From positions 26,412-90,411 of the forward strand of contig USEI01000006.1 of the NCBI GenBank assembly GCA_900553685.1: a stretch of DNA of 64,000 nucleotides, written 5' to 3'. How positions within the stretch are numbered: the first letter of the stretch is position 1; each line of letters begins with the position of its first letter. A program made the translations under genes and the position numbers. A model generated the notes under the pieces. It saw only the letters and a program-made list of their open reading frames with translations, was not told the origin of the DNA and made no database searches. The DNA is from an uncultured Clostridium sp. Lineage in GTDB: Bacteria > Bacillota > Clostridia > TANB77 > CAG-508. Shown here piece by piece: positions 36,292 through 45,030 of this stretch.

Positions 36292-36762
36292 AAATACAAT
36301 AATATAAATTATATAAAAAATTAAATCAGATACTGGAAATGCAAATAGAAATCCTTTAAAGTTAAATAGATTATATCCAATAAGGATAAAAATAAGCAAA
36401 ACGGCAATTTTTGATAAAACAAGAATTGCTGATTTTTTTTTCATATTATTTTGAATTAAATATATAGGAAATAAAACTTTTATTCCAAATAAACTACTAC
36501 TTATAAATAAAATTTTTGAGGCATATACAGAATAGTTTACTATTCCAGGAGTATTTGAAAAAAAACTAAATATATTTGGAGAAAATTTATATAAAGAAAA
36601 TGATAAGATTATTTCGATTATAAAACTAAAAATAACAATTGAAATAAAATGATTTTTATTTTCGTAATTTTTTTTATTTAAAGAAATAATTATTACTGGA
36701 AAAATCATTATTAAATATATTATAAAGTTTAAAAATAATCCGGTTAGTTGTATTTCAGTCAT
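36274..36762 (-). CDS. Half-length MATE-like membrane protein
   Basis: Five or six hydrophobic helices in 162 residues. The order of features recalls the C-terminal half of MATE efflux proteins: FSPNIFSFFSNTPGIVNYSVYASKIL, a QNNMKKKSAI loop, then GFLFAFPVSDLIFYI (quoted in parts). Complete MATE proteins have about 450 residues, so this is a truncated relic or a dedicated half-size protein. The ATG at 36762 has AAGGAG 7 bases upstream, which argues for a translated gene; the longer frame starting at 36846 lacks a site. The stop codon lies within the 3' end of the opposing gene. Confidence 0.62.
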   Translation of the reverse strand: MTEIQLTGLFLNFIIYLIMIFPVIIISLNKKNYENKNHFISIVIFSFIIEIILSFSLYKFSPNIFSFFSNTPGIVNYSVYASKILFISSSLFGIKVLFPIYLIQNNMKKKSAILVLSKIAVLLIFILIGYNLFNFKGFLFAFPVSDLIFYIIYIIVFLNIIR

Positions 36763-36940
36763 TCTAAATCTCCTTAAATTATGAAAAGATTTTATCATAA
36801 GTTTATAAAAATAATCAATATATAGTATATTTAATTTATTAATCATTATTGAAATGTAAAATTTATAACTCTTTTATATGTAGTTAAAATATAAATATTT
36901 GATATTAAAATAAAATTTTAAAAAAAATATTAAAAAATAC

Positions 36941-36969
36941 TTGCAAAATAAAATGTTATATATTAAAAT
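36941..36969 (+). promoter_or_regulatory. Promoter of mraZ / dcw cluster
   Basis: TTGCAA (36941-36946), 17-base spacer, TAAAAT (36964-36969), directly upstream of the MraZ boxes and 60 bases before mraZ. Confidence 0.72.
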
Positions 36970-36976
36970 TTAATTG

Positions 36977-37006
36977 AAGTGGAGAGAAGTGGTATAAAGT
37001 GGTAGA
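36977..37006 (+). promoter_or_regulatory. Three MraZ boxes with exact 10-bp period
   Basis: AAGTGGAGAG, AAGTGGTATA and AAGTGGTAGA follow each other without gaps (36977, 36987, 36997). MraZ of several bacteria binds direct repeats of GTGG-type boxes at one helical turn upstream of its own gene. The boxes overlap the transcription start expected from the promoter at 36941-36969, so binding should repress the operon. Family knowledge plus direct sight of the repeats. Confidence 0.85.
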
Positions 37007-37029
37007 AAAATGAAAGGAGATGTATCGAG

Positions 37030-37455
37030 TTGCTAATTGGCGAATATGAGCATTCTCTAGATGCTAAGGGCAGATTAATCATGCCAGCAAAGCTTAGAGA
37101 AGACATTGGAGAAAAGTTCATAATAACCAAAGGACTTGATGGTTGTTTATTTGCTTTTTCATTAGAAGAATGGAAAAACTTTGAACAAAAACTAAGATCA
37201 CTTCCAATTTCTAACAAAGATGCCAGAGCTTTCTCAAGATTTTTCTTCGCTGGAGCCATTGATTGTGAAATCGATAAACAAGGCAGATTTCTAATTTCGA
37301 GTAATTTAAGAGAATTTGCTGAACTTACAAAAGAAGTAGTAATTATTGGTATGGATTCAAGACTTGAAATTTGGAGTAAAGATAAATGGCAAAATACAGA
37401 TGATGAAATTTCAGCTGATGAAATAGCTGAAAAAATGGAAATGCTTGGTATATAA
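37030..37455 (+). CDS. mraZ: Transcriptional regulator MraZ
   Basis: Conserved first gene of the dcw cluster; a DNA-binding ring protein of two AbrB-like domains controlling the cluster. Both DXXXR signatures are visible: [21 protein letters not shown] at the N-terminus (shown up to 21 characters in two parts: [12 protein letters not shown] and LIMPAKLRE) and [16 protein letters not shown] in the second half. At 141 residues it has the usual length. The start is TTG at 37030, with AAAGGAG 9 bases upstream; no ATG fits the family start. It is probably autoregulated through the boxes at 36977-37006. The gap to rsmH is unusually long (328 bases). Confidence 0.95.
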   Translation: MLIGEYEHSLDAKGRLIMPAKLREDIGEKFIITKGLDGCLFAFSLEEWKNFEQKLRSLPISNKDARAFSRFFFAGAIDCEIDKQGRFLISSNLREFAELTKEVVIIGMDSRLEIWSKDKWQNTDDEISADEIAEKMEMLGI

Positions 37456-37476
37456 CTTGCTAAAGTTTATATAGTC

Positions 37477-37700
37477 ACAAAAGAAAAAATAAAGTACAAA
37501 AGATTAAGTTTACAAAAGAAAACAGTTACAAAAGATGAAGTATACAAAAGATAAAATCTTTAGATAACTAAAGATAATTGAATAAGTTACAAAAGAAATT
37601 TTGTAATACTAAAGAAAAATATATAATTTACTAAGGTAAAAATATATAATACAAAAGAATTTTGAAATACAAAAGAGAAAAAGATTAAAATTACAAAAGA
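37477..37700 (+). repeat. Array of nine ACAAAAGA octamers between mraZ and rsmH
   Basis: Exact ACAAAAGA copies begin at 37477, 37496, 37512, 37528, 37544, 37589, 37651, 37669 and 37693. Degenerate ACTAAAGA copies fill some gaps at 37567 and 37608, and ACTAAGG at 37630. Spacing is mostly 16-24 bases, with three successive copies exactly 16 apart. Most exact copies are preceded by T or TT. There is no open frame. The array lies in the 5' untranslated part before rsmH, if transcribed from the mraZ promoter. Its role is unknown; a protein-binding array at DNA or RNA level is one option. Confidence 0.85.
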
Positions 37701-37720
37701 TAAAATTACAATTTAGCAAG

Positions 37721-37750
37721 ACAGTTGGTATAATCTTACCAACTGTTTAT
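37721..37750 (+). terminator. Hairpin before rsmH, possible attenuator
   Basis: 10-bp perfect stem (37721-37730 with 37737-37746, ACAGTTGGTA arm) with a 6-base loop and a short TTTAT tail. The U-tract is poor, so termination would be partial. It ends 34 bases before the rsmH start. Confidence 0.55.
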
Positions 37751-37783
37751 GCTATAAGGCAAAATTATCATGAGGGTAGTAAT

Positions 37784-38710
37784 TTGGAATTTAATCATAA
37801 GTCTGTTATGCTAGAAGAATGTATTGAAGGACTTTCAATAAAACCTAATGGAATCTATGTAGATGGAACTATGGGAGGCGCAGGGCATAGCAAAGAGATA
37901 GCTAAAAGAATATCAAAAGAGGGGCTTCTTATAGGAATTGATAGAGATGAAGAAGCTATTTGTGTTGCAAAAGAAAGATTAAAAGAATTTAATAATATAA
38001 AATTTGTTCATGATAATCATGACAATATTAAAAATATATTAGAAAAGTTAGATATAACAGGAGTTGATGGAATACTATTAGACTTAGGGGTTTCTTCATA
38101 TCAATTAGATCAAAGAAATAGAGGCTTTAGTTATATGAAAGATGCGACTCTTGATATGAGAATGGATAAAACTCAAGAATTAACAGCTAAAAAAGTTATT
38201 AATGAATATAGTGAAGAAAATTTGTCAAAAATTATTTTTGAATATGGAGAGGAAAGATTTTCTAGAGCCATAGCAAGAAAAATTATAGATTATAGAAAAA
38301 ATAAAGAAATTGAAACAACAGATGAACTTGTAAAAATAATCGAAGAAATAGTACCTAGAAGAAATAAAGAAGGGCATCCAGCAAAAAGAACTTTTCAAGC
38401 TATAAGAATAGAAGTAAATAATGAGATAAAACCACTTTATCAAACAATAATTGATTCAATAGATGTTTTAAATTCAGGTGGAAGATTGTGTGTAATTACT
38501 TTTCACTCTTTAGAAGATAGAGCAGTAAAAAATGCATTTAATGATTCTATAGGAAAGTGTACTTGTCCGCCAGATTTACCTTATTGTGTATGTGGTGCAA
38601 AATCAAAAGGAAAAATAATAACAAAAAAACCTTTATTGCCTAAAGAAGCAGAATTGCAAGAAAATTCAAGAAGTAAAAGTGCTAAATTACGAATTTTTGA
38701 AAAGAAATAA
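37784..38710 (+). CDS. rsmH: 16S rRNA (cytosine-1402-N4)-methyltransferase
   Basis: Methylates C1402 of 16S rRNA in the decoding centre using S-adenosylmethionine. The start MEFNHKSVMLEE, the SAM loop VDGTMGGAGHS, LLDLGVSSYQLD, RGFSY...DMRMD, and FHSLEDRAVK are all typical, and the C-terminus has the usual Cys-rich loop CTCPPDLPYCVCG. At 308 residues it is complete. The start is a TTG at 37784, with GAGGG about 8 bases upstream, since MEFNHKSVML is the family beginning. ftsL follows after 39 bases. Confidence 0.96.
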   Translation: MEFNHKSVMLEECIEGLSIKPNGIYVDGTMGGAGHSKEIAKRISKEGLLIGIDRDEEAICVAKERLKEFNNIKFVHDNHDNIKNILEKLDITGVDGILLDLGVSSYQLDQRNRGFSYMKDATLDMRMDKTQELTAKKVINEYSEENLSKIIFEYGEERFSRAIARKIIDYRKNKEIETTDELVKIIEEIVPRRNKEGHPAKRTFQAIRIEVNNEIKPLYQTIIDSIDVLNSGGRLCVITFHSLEDRAVKNAFNDSIGKCTCPPDLPYCVCGAKSKGKIITKKPLLPKEAELQENSRSKSAKLRIFEKK

Positions 38711-38749
38711 TATATTTTAAAAGATACTAAAGAAAGGAGGAATAAAGGC

Positions 38750-39295
38750 ATGAATAGTAGAAATTATGGTTATCAATATGAAACAAGTCCTAGAAAAATT
38801 AAACCAGACTATAACAGTCCAAGAAAGAAAGTTAAAAAAACTACTAAAAAATCTTCTACTGCAACCAAAAATAGAACAAATATTAAGAATAAAAAGCAAG
38901 AAGAAATAAAAAAACAAAAAAAGTTGGTTGGAAAAACAAAAGTTTCAGTTTTTGTAAAATGTTTATTACTTTTTGGAATAATATTTTTCATGCTTATTAG
39001 AAATTCCCAACTTAGTGAAGCTTTTTCAAAAATTCAAGATTTAAAAGCACAGATTACATCAATAGAGAAAGAAAATGACCAACTTGAAATAAGTATACAA
39101 AATAATTCTAATATAAATAATATAGAGCAAAAGGCAAGAGAATTATTGGGAATGCAAAAAATTTCTCCAAAACAAATTGTATATATTAATCTTCCTAAAA
39201 AAGATTATGTTGAGCCTAAAACCGAAGAAGTAATAATAGAAGAAGAAAAAAGTTTTTTTGATAATCTTTTAGAAAAAATTAAAAATATATTTTAA
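38750..39295 (+). CDS. ftsL: Cell-division protein, FtsL/DivIC type
   Basis: Bitopic divisome protein. A long basic cytoplasmic tail (about 1-63, rich in Lys) precedes one membrane helix (about 64-83, VFVKCLLLFGIIFFMLI) and an extracellular leucine-zipper-like coiled coil (QIQDLKAQITSIEKENDQLE region), then ELLGMQKISPKQIVYI, as in FtsL and DivIC. The C-terminus is acidic. Position between rsmH and the PBP gene is the standard place of ftsL. AAAGGAGG lies upstream of the ATG. FtsL versus DivIC is decided by position only. Confidence 0.87.
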   Translation: MNSRNYGYQYETSPRKIKPDYNSPRKKVKKTTKKSSTATKNRTNIKNKKQEEIKKQKKLVGKTKVSVFVKCLLLFGIIFFMLIRNSQLSEAFSKIQDLKAQITSIEKENDQLEISIQNNSNINNIEQKARELLGMQKISPKQIVYINLPKKDYVEPKTEEVIIEEEKSFFDNLLEKIKNIF

Positions 39296-39332
39296 AATAC
39301 AAAAGCTTTGAAAATGGTTTTTGTATTTTTTT
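39294..39332 (+). terminator. Intrinsic terminator after ftsL
   Basis: 11-bp stem (39294-39304 with 39319-39329, AAAATACAAAA arm) starting at the stop codon and ending in a T-run. It divides the dcw cluster into separate transcripts. Confidence 0.75.
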
Positions 39333-39341
39333 GTGCATATT

Positions 39342-39370
39342 TTGATTTATGTTATATTTTGTGTTATAAA
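39342..39370 (+). promoter_or_regulatory. Internal dcw promoter for the PBP gene
   Basis: TTGATT (39342-39347), 17-base spacer, TATAAA (39365-39370) with TG one base upstream (extended -10). Confidence 0.7.
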
Positions 39371-39428
39371 TAGGTCTTTTTTTTAATTTAAATAATAAAA
39401 TTTACTATTGGAACATTGGAGGAAATGA

Positions 39429-41220
39429 ATGTTAGGTAGTAAATTAAACTCAAAAAAAAGAATGATTTTTATTTTAATTGTTGTTAATATTATATGGATA
39501 ATATTGATTATTAGAGTTGGGATTATACAGTTTATAGAAGGCGAGAAATGGAAAACAAGGTCAGAAAATCAGCAATATGTTAGTAGAAGTATTATTGCAG
39601 GGAGAGGAACAATTTTCGATTCAAGTGGAGAAATAATACTTGCCCAAAGTAGTACTGTAGAAACAGTAACTGTTAATCCGGTAAATATAAGTACAGAAAA
39701 TAAAGAAAAGGTATCAAAAGCTTTATCAGAGATTTTTGAATTGGATTATGAAAAGGTTTTAAAAAAAGTGAATAGAAATAGTTCAATAGAAACTATTGTA
39801 AAGAGAGTTGATAAGGAAAAAACAGATCAATTGAGAGTTTGGATGGAAGAAAATAATTTGTATACTGGAATAAACATTGATGAAGATACTAAAAGGTATT
39901 ATCCATATTCTACTCTTGCTTCTCATATTATTGGTTTTGTAGGAAGTGATAATCAAGGATTAGATGGTATAGAAGCAAAATATGACAAAGTTCTTACAGG
40001 TGAAAATGGTAGTATTAGCAAAATGTTAGATGCTAAGGGAAATATAATAGGTGATAGTGGAGAAGAATATGAAAAAGCAACTCAAGGAAATGATATAATT
40101 TTAACAATAGATATGAATATTCAAGCAATAGCTGAAAAATATCTTCAACAAGCATGTATAGAAAATGTTTGTACAGATGGTGGAAATGTAATATTAATGA
40201 ATCCACAAAATGGAGATATACTTGCAATGGCGACATATCCTTTTTATGATTTAAATGACCCATATACTATAAATAATGATGAAATAAAAGATATTTGGAG
40301 TGAACTTGATAGTTCACAAAAAAATACATATTTGCAAGGAATGTGGAGAAATAAAGCTATAGCAGATACTTATGAACCACGGTTCAACTTTTAAGCTAGT
40401 TACAGCTTCAGCAGCTTTGGAAGAAAAAATAGCAGATACTGATATTTCTGGTGCTTATAATTGTTCTGGAAGTATAGAAATTGCTGGAACGAGAATAAGA
40501 TGTTGGAGATATTATAGACCTCACGGATCACAGAGCTTAAGAGAAGCTTTGATGAATTCATGCAATCCTATATTTATAGGATTAGGTCAAAAACTGGGTG
40601 TAACAAAATATTATGAATATTTAAGAAAATTTGGTTTTTTGGAAAAGACGGGAATAGATTTAATAGGTGAAGCAGGTTCTATATTTTTAAAGGAAGATAA
40701 AGTAGGACCAGTTGAACTTGCAACAATAAGTTTTGGTCAAAGATTCGAAGTAACACCGATTCAAATGATAACAATGGTATCTACAATAGCAAATGATGGT
40801 TTATATGTAAAGCCAAGAGTTGTAAAAGCAATAGTAGATTCTAAAACAGGAGAAAAACAAGAAATAGCTACAGAATATAAAAATCAAGTTATATCAGAAG
40901 AAACATCAAAAAAAGTTTTAAGTATGATGACATCTGTAGTATCAGAAGGTACTGGAAAAAATGCAAGGGTTCAAGGTTATAATGTTGGTGGAAAAACAGG
41001 AACTTCAGAAGATGGTGTAAATACAGGAAAATATGTAACATCATTTTTAGGAGTGGCTCCAACAGATGATCCTCAAGTTGCTATATTAATAACTTTATAT
41101 AATCCTACAGGAGCATCTGGTCATCAGGGGGGAACAGTAGCTGCTCCAGTAGCTGGAAAAATTTTAAATGAAGTAATAAATTATTTAGAATTAGAACCAA
41201 GTAGTGAAGAAAATGAATAA
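39429..41220 (+). pseudogene. Class B penicillin-binding protein (FtsI/SpoVD-like), frameshifted at the active site
   Basis: Without the defect this would be a 596-residue transpeptidase with an N-terminal membrane helix (about 13-34), dimerisation domain and catalytic domain, but no PASTA tail. The first frame ends TYEPRFNF then stop at 40394. Dropping one base, most simply the C at 40380, restores TYEPGSTFKLVT and joins the second frame to 41220. Downstream, SCN (40558-40566) and KTGT (40993-41004) are intact. The catalytic Ser would be at 40384-40386. As written, the product is 321 residues without an active site, and the second part has no ribosome site. A sequencing or assembly error is possible, since the rest shows no decay. 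No slippery sequence for programmed frameshifting is seen. Confidence 0.85.
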
Positions 41221-41268
41221 ATTAATTAAAGTAACTATACAAAAAAAGGAATTTACTATATAATATCA

Positions 41269-41297
41269 TTGAATAAATGCAAAAATGATACTATAAA
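41269..41297 (+). promoter_or_regulatory. Internal dcw promoter for murE-mraY-ftsW-murG
   Basis: TTGAAT (41269-41274), 17-base spacer, TATAAA (41292-41297), about 85 bases before murE. Confidence 0.6.
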
Positions 41298-41383
41298 TTT
41301 TTAGTTTAAGAATTTTAAAAAAATATTTTAAATTAATATAAAATTTTATATTAATTTTATAAATTTCGGAGGGATGAAATCTA

Positions 41384-42856
41384 ATGGAATTAAAAAAATT
41401 GTTATTAGGAATTGAAAATTTCAAATCAAAAGGAGATATGCAGCTAGATATAAAGAAAGTTGCATCTAATTCAAAAAAAGTTGTACCAAATTCTTTGTTT
41501 GTAGCAATAAAAGGATATGATTTTGATGGTCATGAATATATAGAAGAAGCTGTTAAAAATGGAGCGGTAGCTGTAATGCTTGATATGTCAGCAGACTTTA
41601 AAAAAATAAATATTCCCAAAGGGATAACAGTAATTATTACAGATGATACAAGAAAAGCTTTAGCAAGAGTATCATGTAATTTTTTTGGAAATCCATCTAG
41701 ATATTTTAAACTTATTGGTGTTACAGGAACAAAAGGAAAGACAACAACAACATATATGATAAAATCTATTTTAGAAAAAGCTGGTTATAAAGTAGGATTA
41801 ATTGGAACAATAGCAAATTATATAGGAGAAGATTGTTTAGGATTTAGTGATAGAACAACACCAGAGAGCATAGAACTACAAGAATTATTTTATAAAATGG
41901 CAAGACAAAAAGTTGACTATGTAGTTATGGAAGTATCATCACAAAGTTTAAAATTAAAAAGAGTTGAAGGAACTAATTTTGATTATGCAATTTTTACAAA
42001 TCTTTATAAAGATCATATCAGTTTAAAAGAACATACGGATATGAATGAATATTTTGAATCAAAATTAAAATTATTTCAAATGACACCAAAAGGCTTTGTA
42101 AATAGTGATGATTTTAAATGCAATAAAATAATAAATGGAGCAAAAAATTGTGATATAAAAACTTATGCAGTAGATAACAAGGCAGATTTACTTGCAAAAG
42201 ACATTACAATTACCAATATAAGTGTTGATTTTAAAGTAAAGCTTGGAAATAAAAATGAGAGAATAAAAGTTAACATACCGGGTAGATATAGTGTATATAA
42301 TGCTTTAGCAGCAATTTCACTTGCCAATTCAATAGGCATTGATGCAGAAAAAATAAAGGAAGGTTTAGAAAATATTGTAGTTCCTGGAAGAAATGAATTA
42401 GTTCCTAATAAAGAAGAATTGGCTATTATGATAGATTATGCACATACTGCAGAAAGTTTAGAAAATATATTACAAGCAACAAAAACATATACACCAGGAA
42501 GAGTTATATGTGTTTTTGGATGTGGAGGAGATAGAGATAAAGAAAAAAGGCCTCGTATGGGAGAAGTAGCAGGACGACTTGCAGATTATAGTATTGTAAC
42601 AAGTGATAATCCAAGAACAGAAAAACCAGAAGATATAATTGCGCAAATTGAAAAAGGAATTGCAAAAACTAAAGGCAAATATGAAGTAATAGTAGACAGA
42701 AAAAAAGCTATTGAAAAGGCTATAAAGATGATGAATAAGAGGGACATAGTAATACTTGCTGGGAAAGGGCATGAAGTATATCAAGAAATTAATGGTGAGA
42801 AAAGACCATTTGATGAAAGACAAATTGTTAAAGAAATATTAGGAGAGAAAAAATAA
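41384..42856 (+). CDS. murE: UDP-MurNAc-tripeptide synthetase, meso-DAP type
   Basis: Adds meso-diaminopimelate to UDP-MurNAc-L-Ala-D-Glu with ATP. The 490-residue protein has the P-loop TGTKGKTTTT, DRTTPESIELQ, HTDMNEYFESKL, and the specificity motif DNPR (residues 408-411, bases 42605-42616) that marks DAP-adding enzymes. This is the orthodox dcw copy, in contrast to the DQVR paralogue at 2301. mraY starts within the last base of its stop codon, so the two are translationally coupled. CGGAGGG lies 9-14 bases before the ATG. Confidence 0.96.
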   Translation: MELKKLLLGIENFKSKGDMQLDIKKVASNSKKVVPNSLFVAIKGYDFDGHEYIEEAVKNGAVAVMLDMSADFKKINIPKGITVIITDDTRKALARVSCNFFGNPSRYFKLIGVTGTKGKTTTTYMIKSILEKAGYKVGLIGTIANYIGEDCLGFSDRTTPESIELQELFYKMARQKVDYVVMEVSSQSLKLKRVEGTNFDYAIFTNLYKDHISLKEHTDMNEYFESKLKLFQMTPKGFVNSDDFKCNKIINGAKNCDIKTYAVDNKADLLAKDITITNISVDFKVKLGNKNERIKVNIPGRYSVYNALAAISLANSIGIDAEKIKEGLENIVVPGRNELVPNKEELAIMIDYAHTAESLENILQATKTYTPGRVICVFGCGGDRDKEKRPRMGEVAGRLADYSIVTSDNPRTEKPEDIIAQIEKGIAKTKGKYEVIVDRKKAIEKAIKMMNKRDIVILAGKGHEVYQEINGEKRPFDERQIVKEILGEKK

Positions 42857-43827
42857 TGATGACACAAATTATTTACCTATTAATAGCTTTTATACTTACA
42901 GCTATTTTAGGAAAAATTATTATACCGATATTAAAAAAGTTAAAAATTGGGCAAAGTGAAAGATTAGATGGACCAAGAGCTCATTTGAAAAAGCAAGGAA
43001 CACCTACAATGGGTGGAATTATGATGATAATATCAATTGTAGTTGTTACTTTAGCATATTGTTTTTTGAATAGAGAAAATAAAGAAATTATTCCAGTAGT
43101 TGCAATAGCACTAGCAAGTATAGGCTTTGGAATTGTTGGATTTATAGATGATTTTAAGAAAGTAGTTTTAAGAAATACAGAGGGATTAAATCCAAAACTA
43201 AAAATGCTAGGATTATTAATTATATCAGTTATTTATACAATGTTTTTAGTAAATTATACAAATTTAGGAACAGATATAATTATACCTTTTATAAATTATG
43301 ATTTTATTTTACAAGTCTGGATATATATTCCGTTTACTATTTTTGTAATGCTTGCAGCAACTAATGCAGTAAATTTGACAGATGGAGTAGATGGTCTGGC
43401 AGGTAGCGTAAGTGCAATTATGATTACAGCAATTTCTGTAATAGCAGTAAAATTAGGATATGAAAATATATCAATTTTTGGAGCAATAGTAGTTGGTTGC
43501 TGTGCAGGATTTTTAATTTATAATTTTTATAAAGCAAAAGTAATGATGGGAGATACAGGATCACTTTTACTTGGTGGAGTAATATCAAGTATGACAATAT
43601 ATTTAAAAATGCCACTTTGGTTAATAATAATTGCAATAATTCCAGTAATTGAAACTTTATCTGTAATATTTCAGGTATTATATTTTAGAAAAACAGGTAA
43701 AAGATTATTTAGAATGTCTCCATTACATCATCATTTTGAATTAACTGGATGGAGAGAAAATAAAGTAGTTGCAGTATTTTCATTAGTAACGTTTGTAGCA
43801 TCAACAATTGCAATTTTAATTGTATAA
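42856..43827 (+). CDS. mraY: Phospho-MurNAc-pentapeptide transferase
   Basis: Transfers phospho-MurNAc-pentapeptide to undecaprenyl phosphate, forming lipid I; integral membrane enzyme with about ten helices. Typical motifs: KKQGTPTMGGI, FIDDFKK, TNAVNLTDGVDGLA, VMMGDTGSL and PLHHHFE. At 323 residues it is complete. The ATG at 42856 overlaps the murE stop by one base; a second ATG directly follows. AGGAGAG lies upstream inside murE. Confidence 0.97.
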   Translation: MMTQIIYLLIAFILTAILGKIIIPILKKLKIGQSERLDGPRAHLKKQGTPTMGGIMMIISIVVVTLAYCFLNRENKEIIPVVAIALASIGFGIVGFIDDFKKVVLRNTEGLNPKLKMLGLLIISVIYTMFLVNYTNLGTDIIIPFINYDFILQVWIYIPFTIFVMLAATNAVNLTDGVDGLAGSVSAIMITAISVIAVKLGYENISIFGAIVVGCCAGFLIYNFYKAKVMMGDTGSLLLGGVISSMTIYLKMPLWLIIIAIIPVIETLSVIFQVLYFRKTGKRLFRMSPLHHHFELTGWRENKVVAVFSLVTFVASTIAILIV

Positions 43828-43848
43828 AATAAAAAGAAGGGAAATTAT

Positions 43849-45015
43849 ATGACTAAAAAAAATAAATCAAAAAAATTTAGTTTTTTTATAAATGGTAAAT
43901 TTGATTATACAATTATTGTGGTAACTGTATTGCTTTTATGTATAGGACTAATAATGTTGTTATCAGCAAGTGCTCCAGCATCGCTTTCAGAAACTGGTGA
44001 TGATAGTTATCAGTATATAAGAAAACAAGGGTTAGTGGCTGGTATTGGTATAGTCATGATGATTGTTTTATCAAAAGTTGATTATAGGATTTTTAGAAAA
44101 TTGAAATGGCTTATATATGCGATATGTATTGCTTTATTAGTAGCAGTTGGATTTGTAGGAATTGGTGAAGGTGGAGCGAGAAGATGGATAAATCTTTTTG
44201 GCTTTTCTTTTCAGCCGTCAGAATTTGCAAAAATCGGTTTTATCATTTTTTATGCATCACTTTTAAGTGATATGAAAGAATCAAATAGAATAAAAAAATT
44301 GGTTCCGGGTTTTTTATTTCCACTAATTTTCTTAATACCAATAGTAATATCAATATATATATTACAAAACCATTTTAGTGCAACTTTTATAATTTGTGCA
44401 ATAACACTTGTTCAAATGTTTGTTGCAGGAACTAACTTAAAATATTTTTTTGCAAGTGCTTTTGTTGGAATAATTGGAGTTTTAGGTTTCTTATTAAAAG
44501 CTTCAACTTCTGGAGGAGCTGATGGCTTTAGAACTTCAAGAATTCAGACTTGGCTACATTTAGATGAAGCAAATTTAACAGGAGATGCTTGGCAAATAAC
44601 ACAAAGTTTATATGCTATAGGATCAGGTGGATTATTTGGTTTAGGACTTGGAAATAGTAGGCAAAAATATTTATATTTACCAGAACCACAAAATGATTTT
44701 ATATTTGCTGTTTTAGCAGAAGAATTAGGATTTTTTGGTTGTATATTAGTAATTTTTTTGTTTGTTTTATTTGTATGGAGAGGTATTGTTATTGCAATAA
44801 AGGCAGAAGACAATTTTGGAACATTAATAGCAATAGGAATAACTACAATGATTGGTTTGCAAGCATTAATTAATATAGCAGTTGTTACTAATACAATGCC
44901 AGTTACAGGAATGCCATTACCATTTTTTAGTTATGGTGGGTCAGCTATGCTTGCAGATTTAATTGGAGTTGGAATATTATTAAGTGTATCTAGGAATGGA
45001 AAAACAAGTTCATAA
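43849..45015 (+). CDS. ftsW: Peptidoglycan glycosyltransferase FtsW (SEDS family)
   Basis: Polymerises lipid II in the septum together with a class B PBP; polytopic membrane protein. After a Lys-rich cytoplasmic start come about ten helices with SEDS marks: GGARRWINLFGFSFQPSEFAK (in two parts: GGARRWINL, FQPSEFAK), LPEPQNDFIFAVLAEELG and MPLPFFSYGGSAM. At 388 residues it fits. Its position between mraY and murG favours FtsW over RodA. murD, normally located between mraY and ftsW, is absent. An AAGGGAAATTAT ribosome site lies before the ATG. Confidence 0.94.
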   Translation: MTKKNKSKKFSFFINGKFDYTIIVVTVLLLCIGLIMLLSASAPASLSETGDDSYQYIRKQGLVAGIGIVMMIVLSKVDYRIFRKLKWLIYAICIALLVAVGFVGIGEGGARRWINLFGFSFQPSEFAKIGFIIFYASLLSDMKESNRIKKLVPGFLFPLIFLIPIVISIYILQNHFSATFIICAITLVQMFVAGTNLKYFFASAFVGIIGVLGFLLKASTSGGADGFRTSRIQTWLHLDEANLTGDAWQITQSLYAIGSGGLFGLGLGNSRQKYLYLPEPQNDFIFAVLAEELGFFGCILVIFLFVLFVWRGIVIAIKAEDNFGTLIAIGITTMIGLQALINIAVVTNTMPVTGMPLPFFSYGGSAMLADLIGVGILLSVSRNGKTSS

Positions 45016-45030
45016 TGAAAGGAAGTTAAA

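Noticed and set aside
37477..37700. CRISPR-like array
   Set aside because: Repeats are 8 bases, spacing is irregular and no cas genes are near.
40372..40394. Programmed ribosomal frameshift in the PBP gene
   Set aside because: No slippery heptamer, internal ribosome site or pseudoknot-like element; PBPs are not known to use one.
42470..42823. 117-codon minus-strand frame inside murE
   Set aside because: Antisense shadow with Phe/Tyr/Ser runs typical of reversed A-rich coding sequence.
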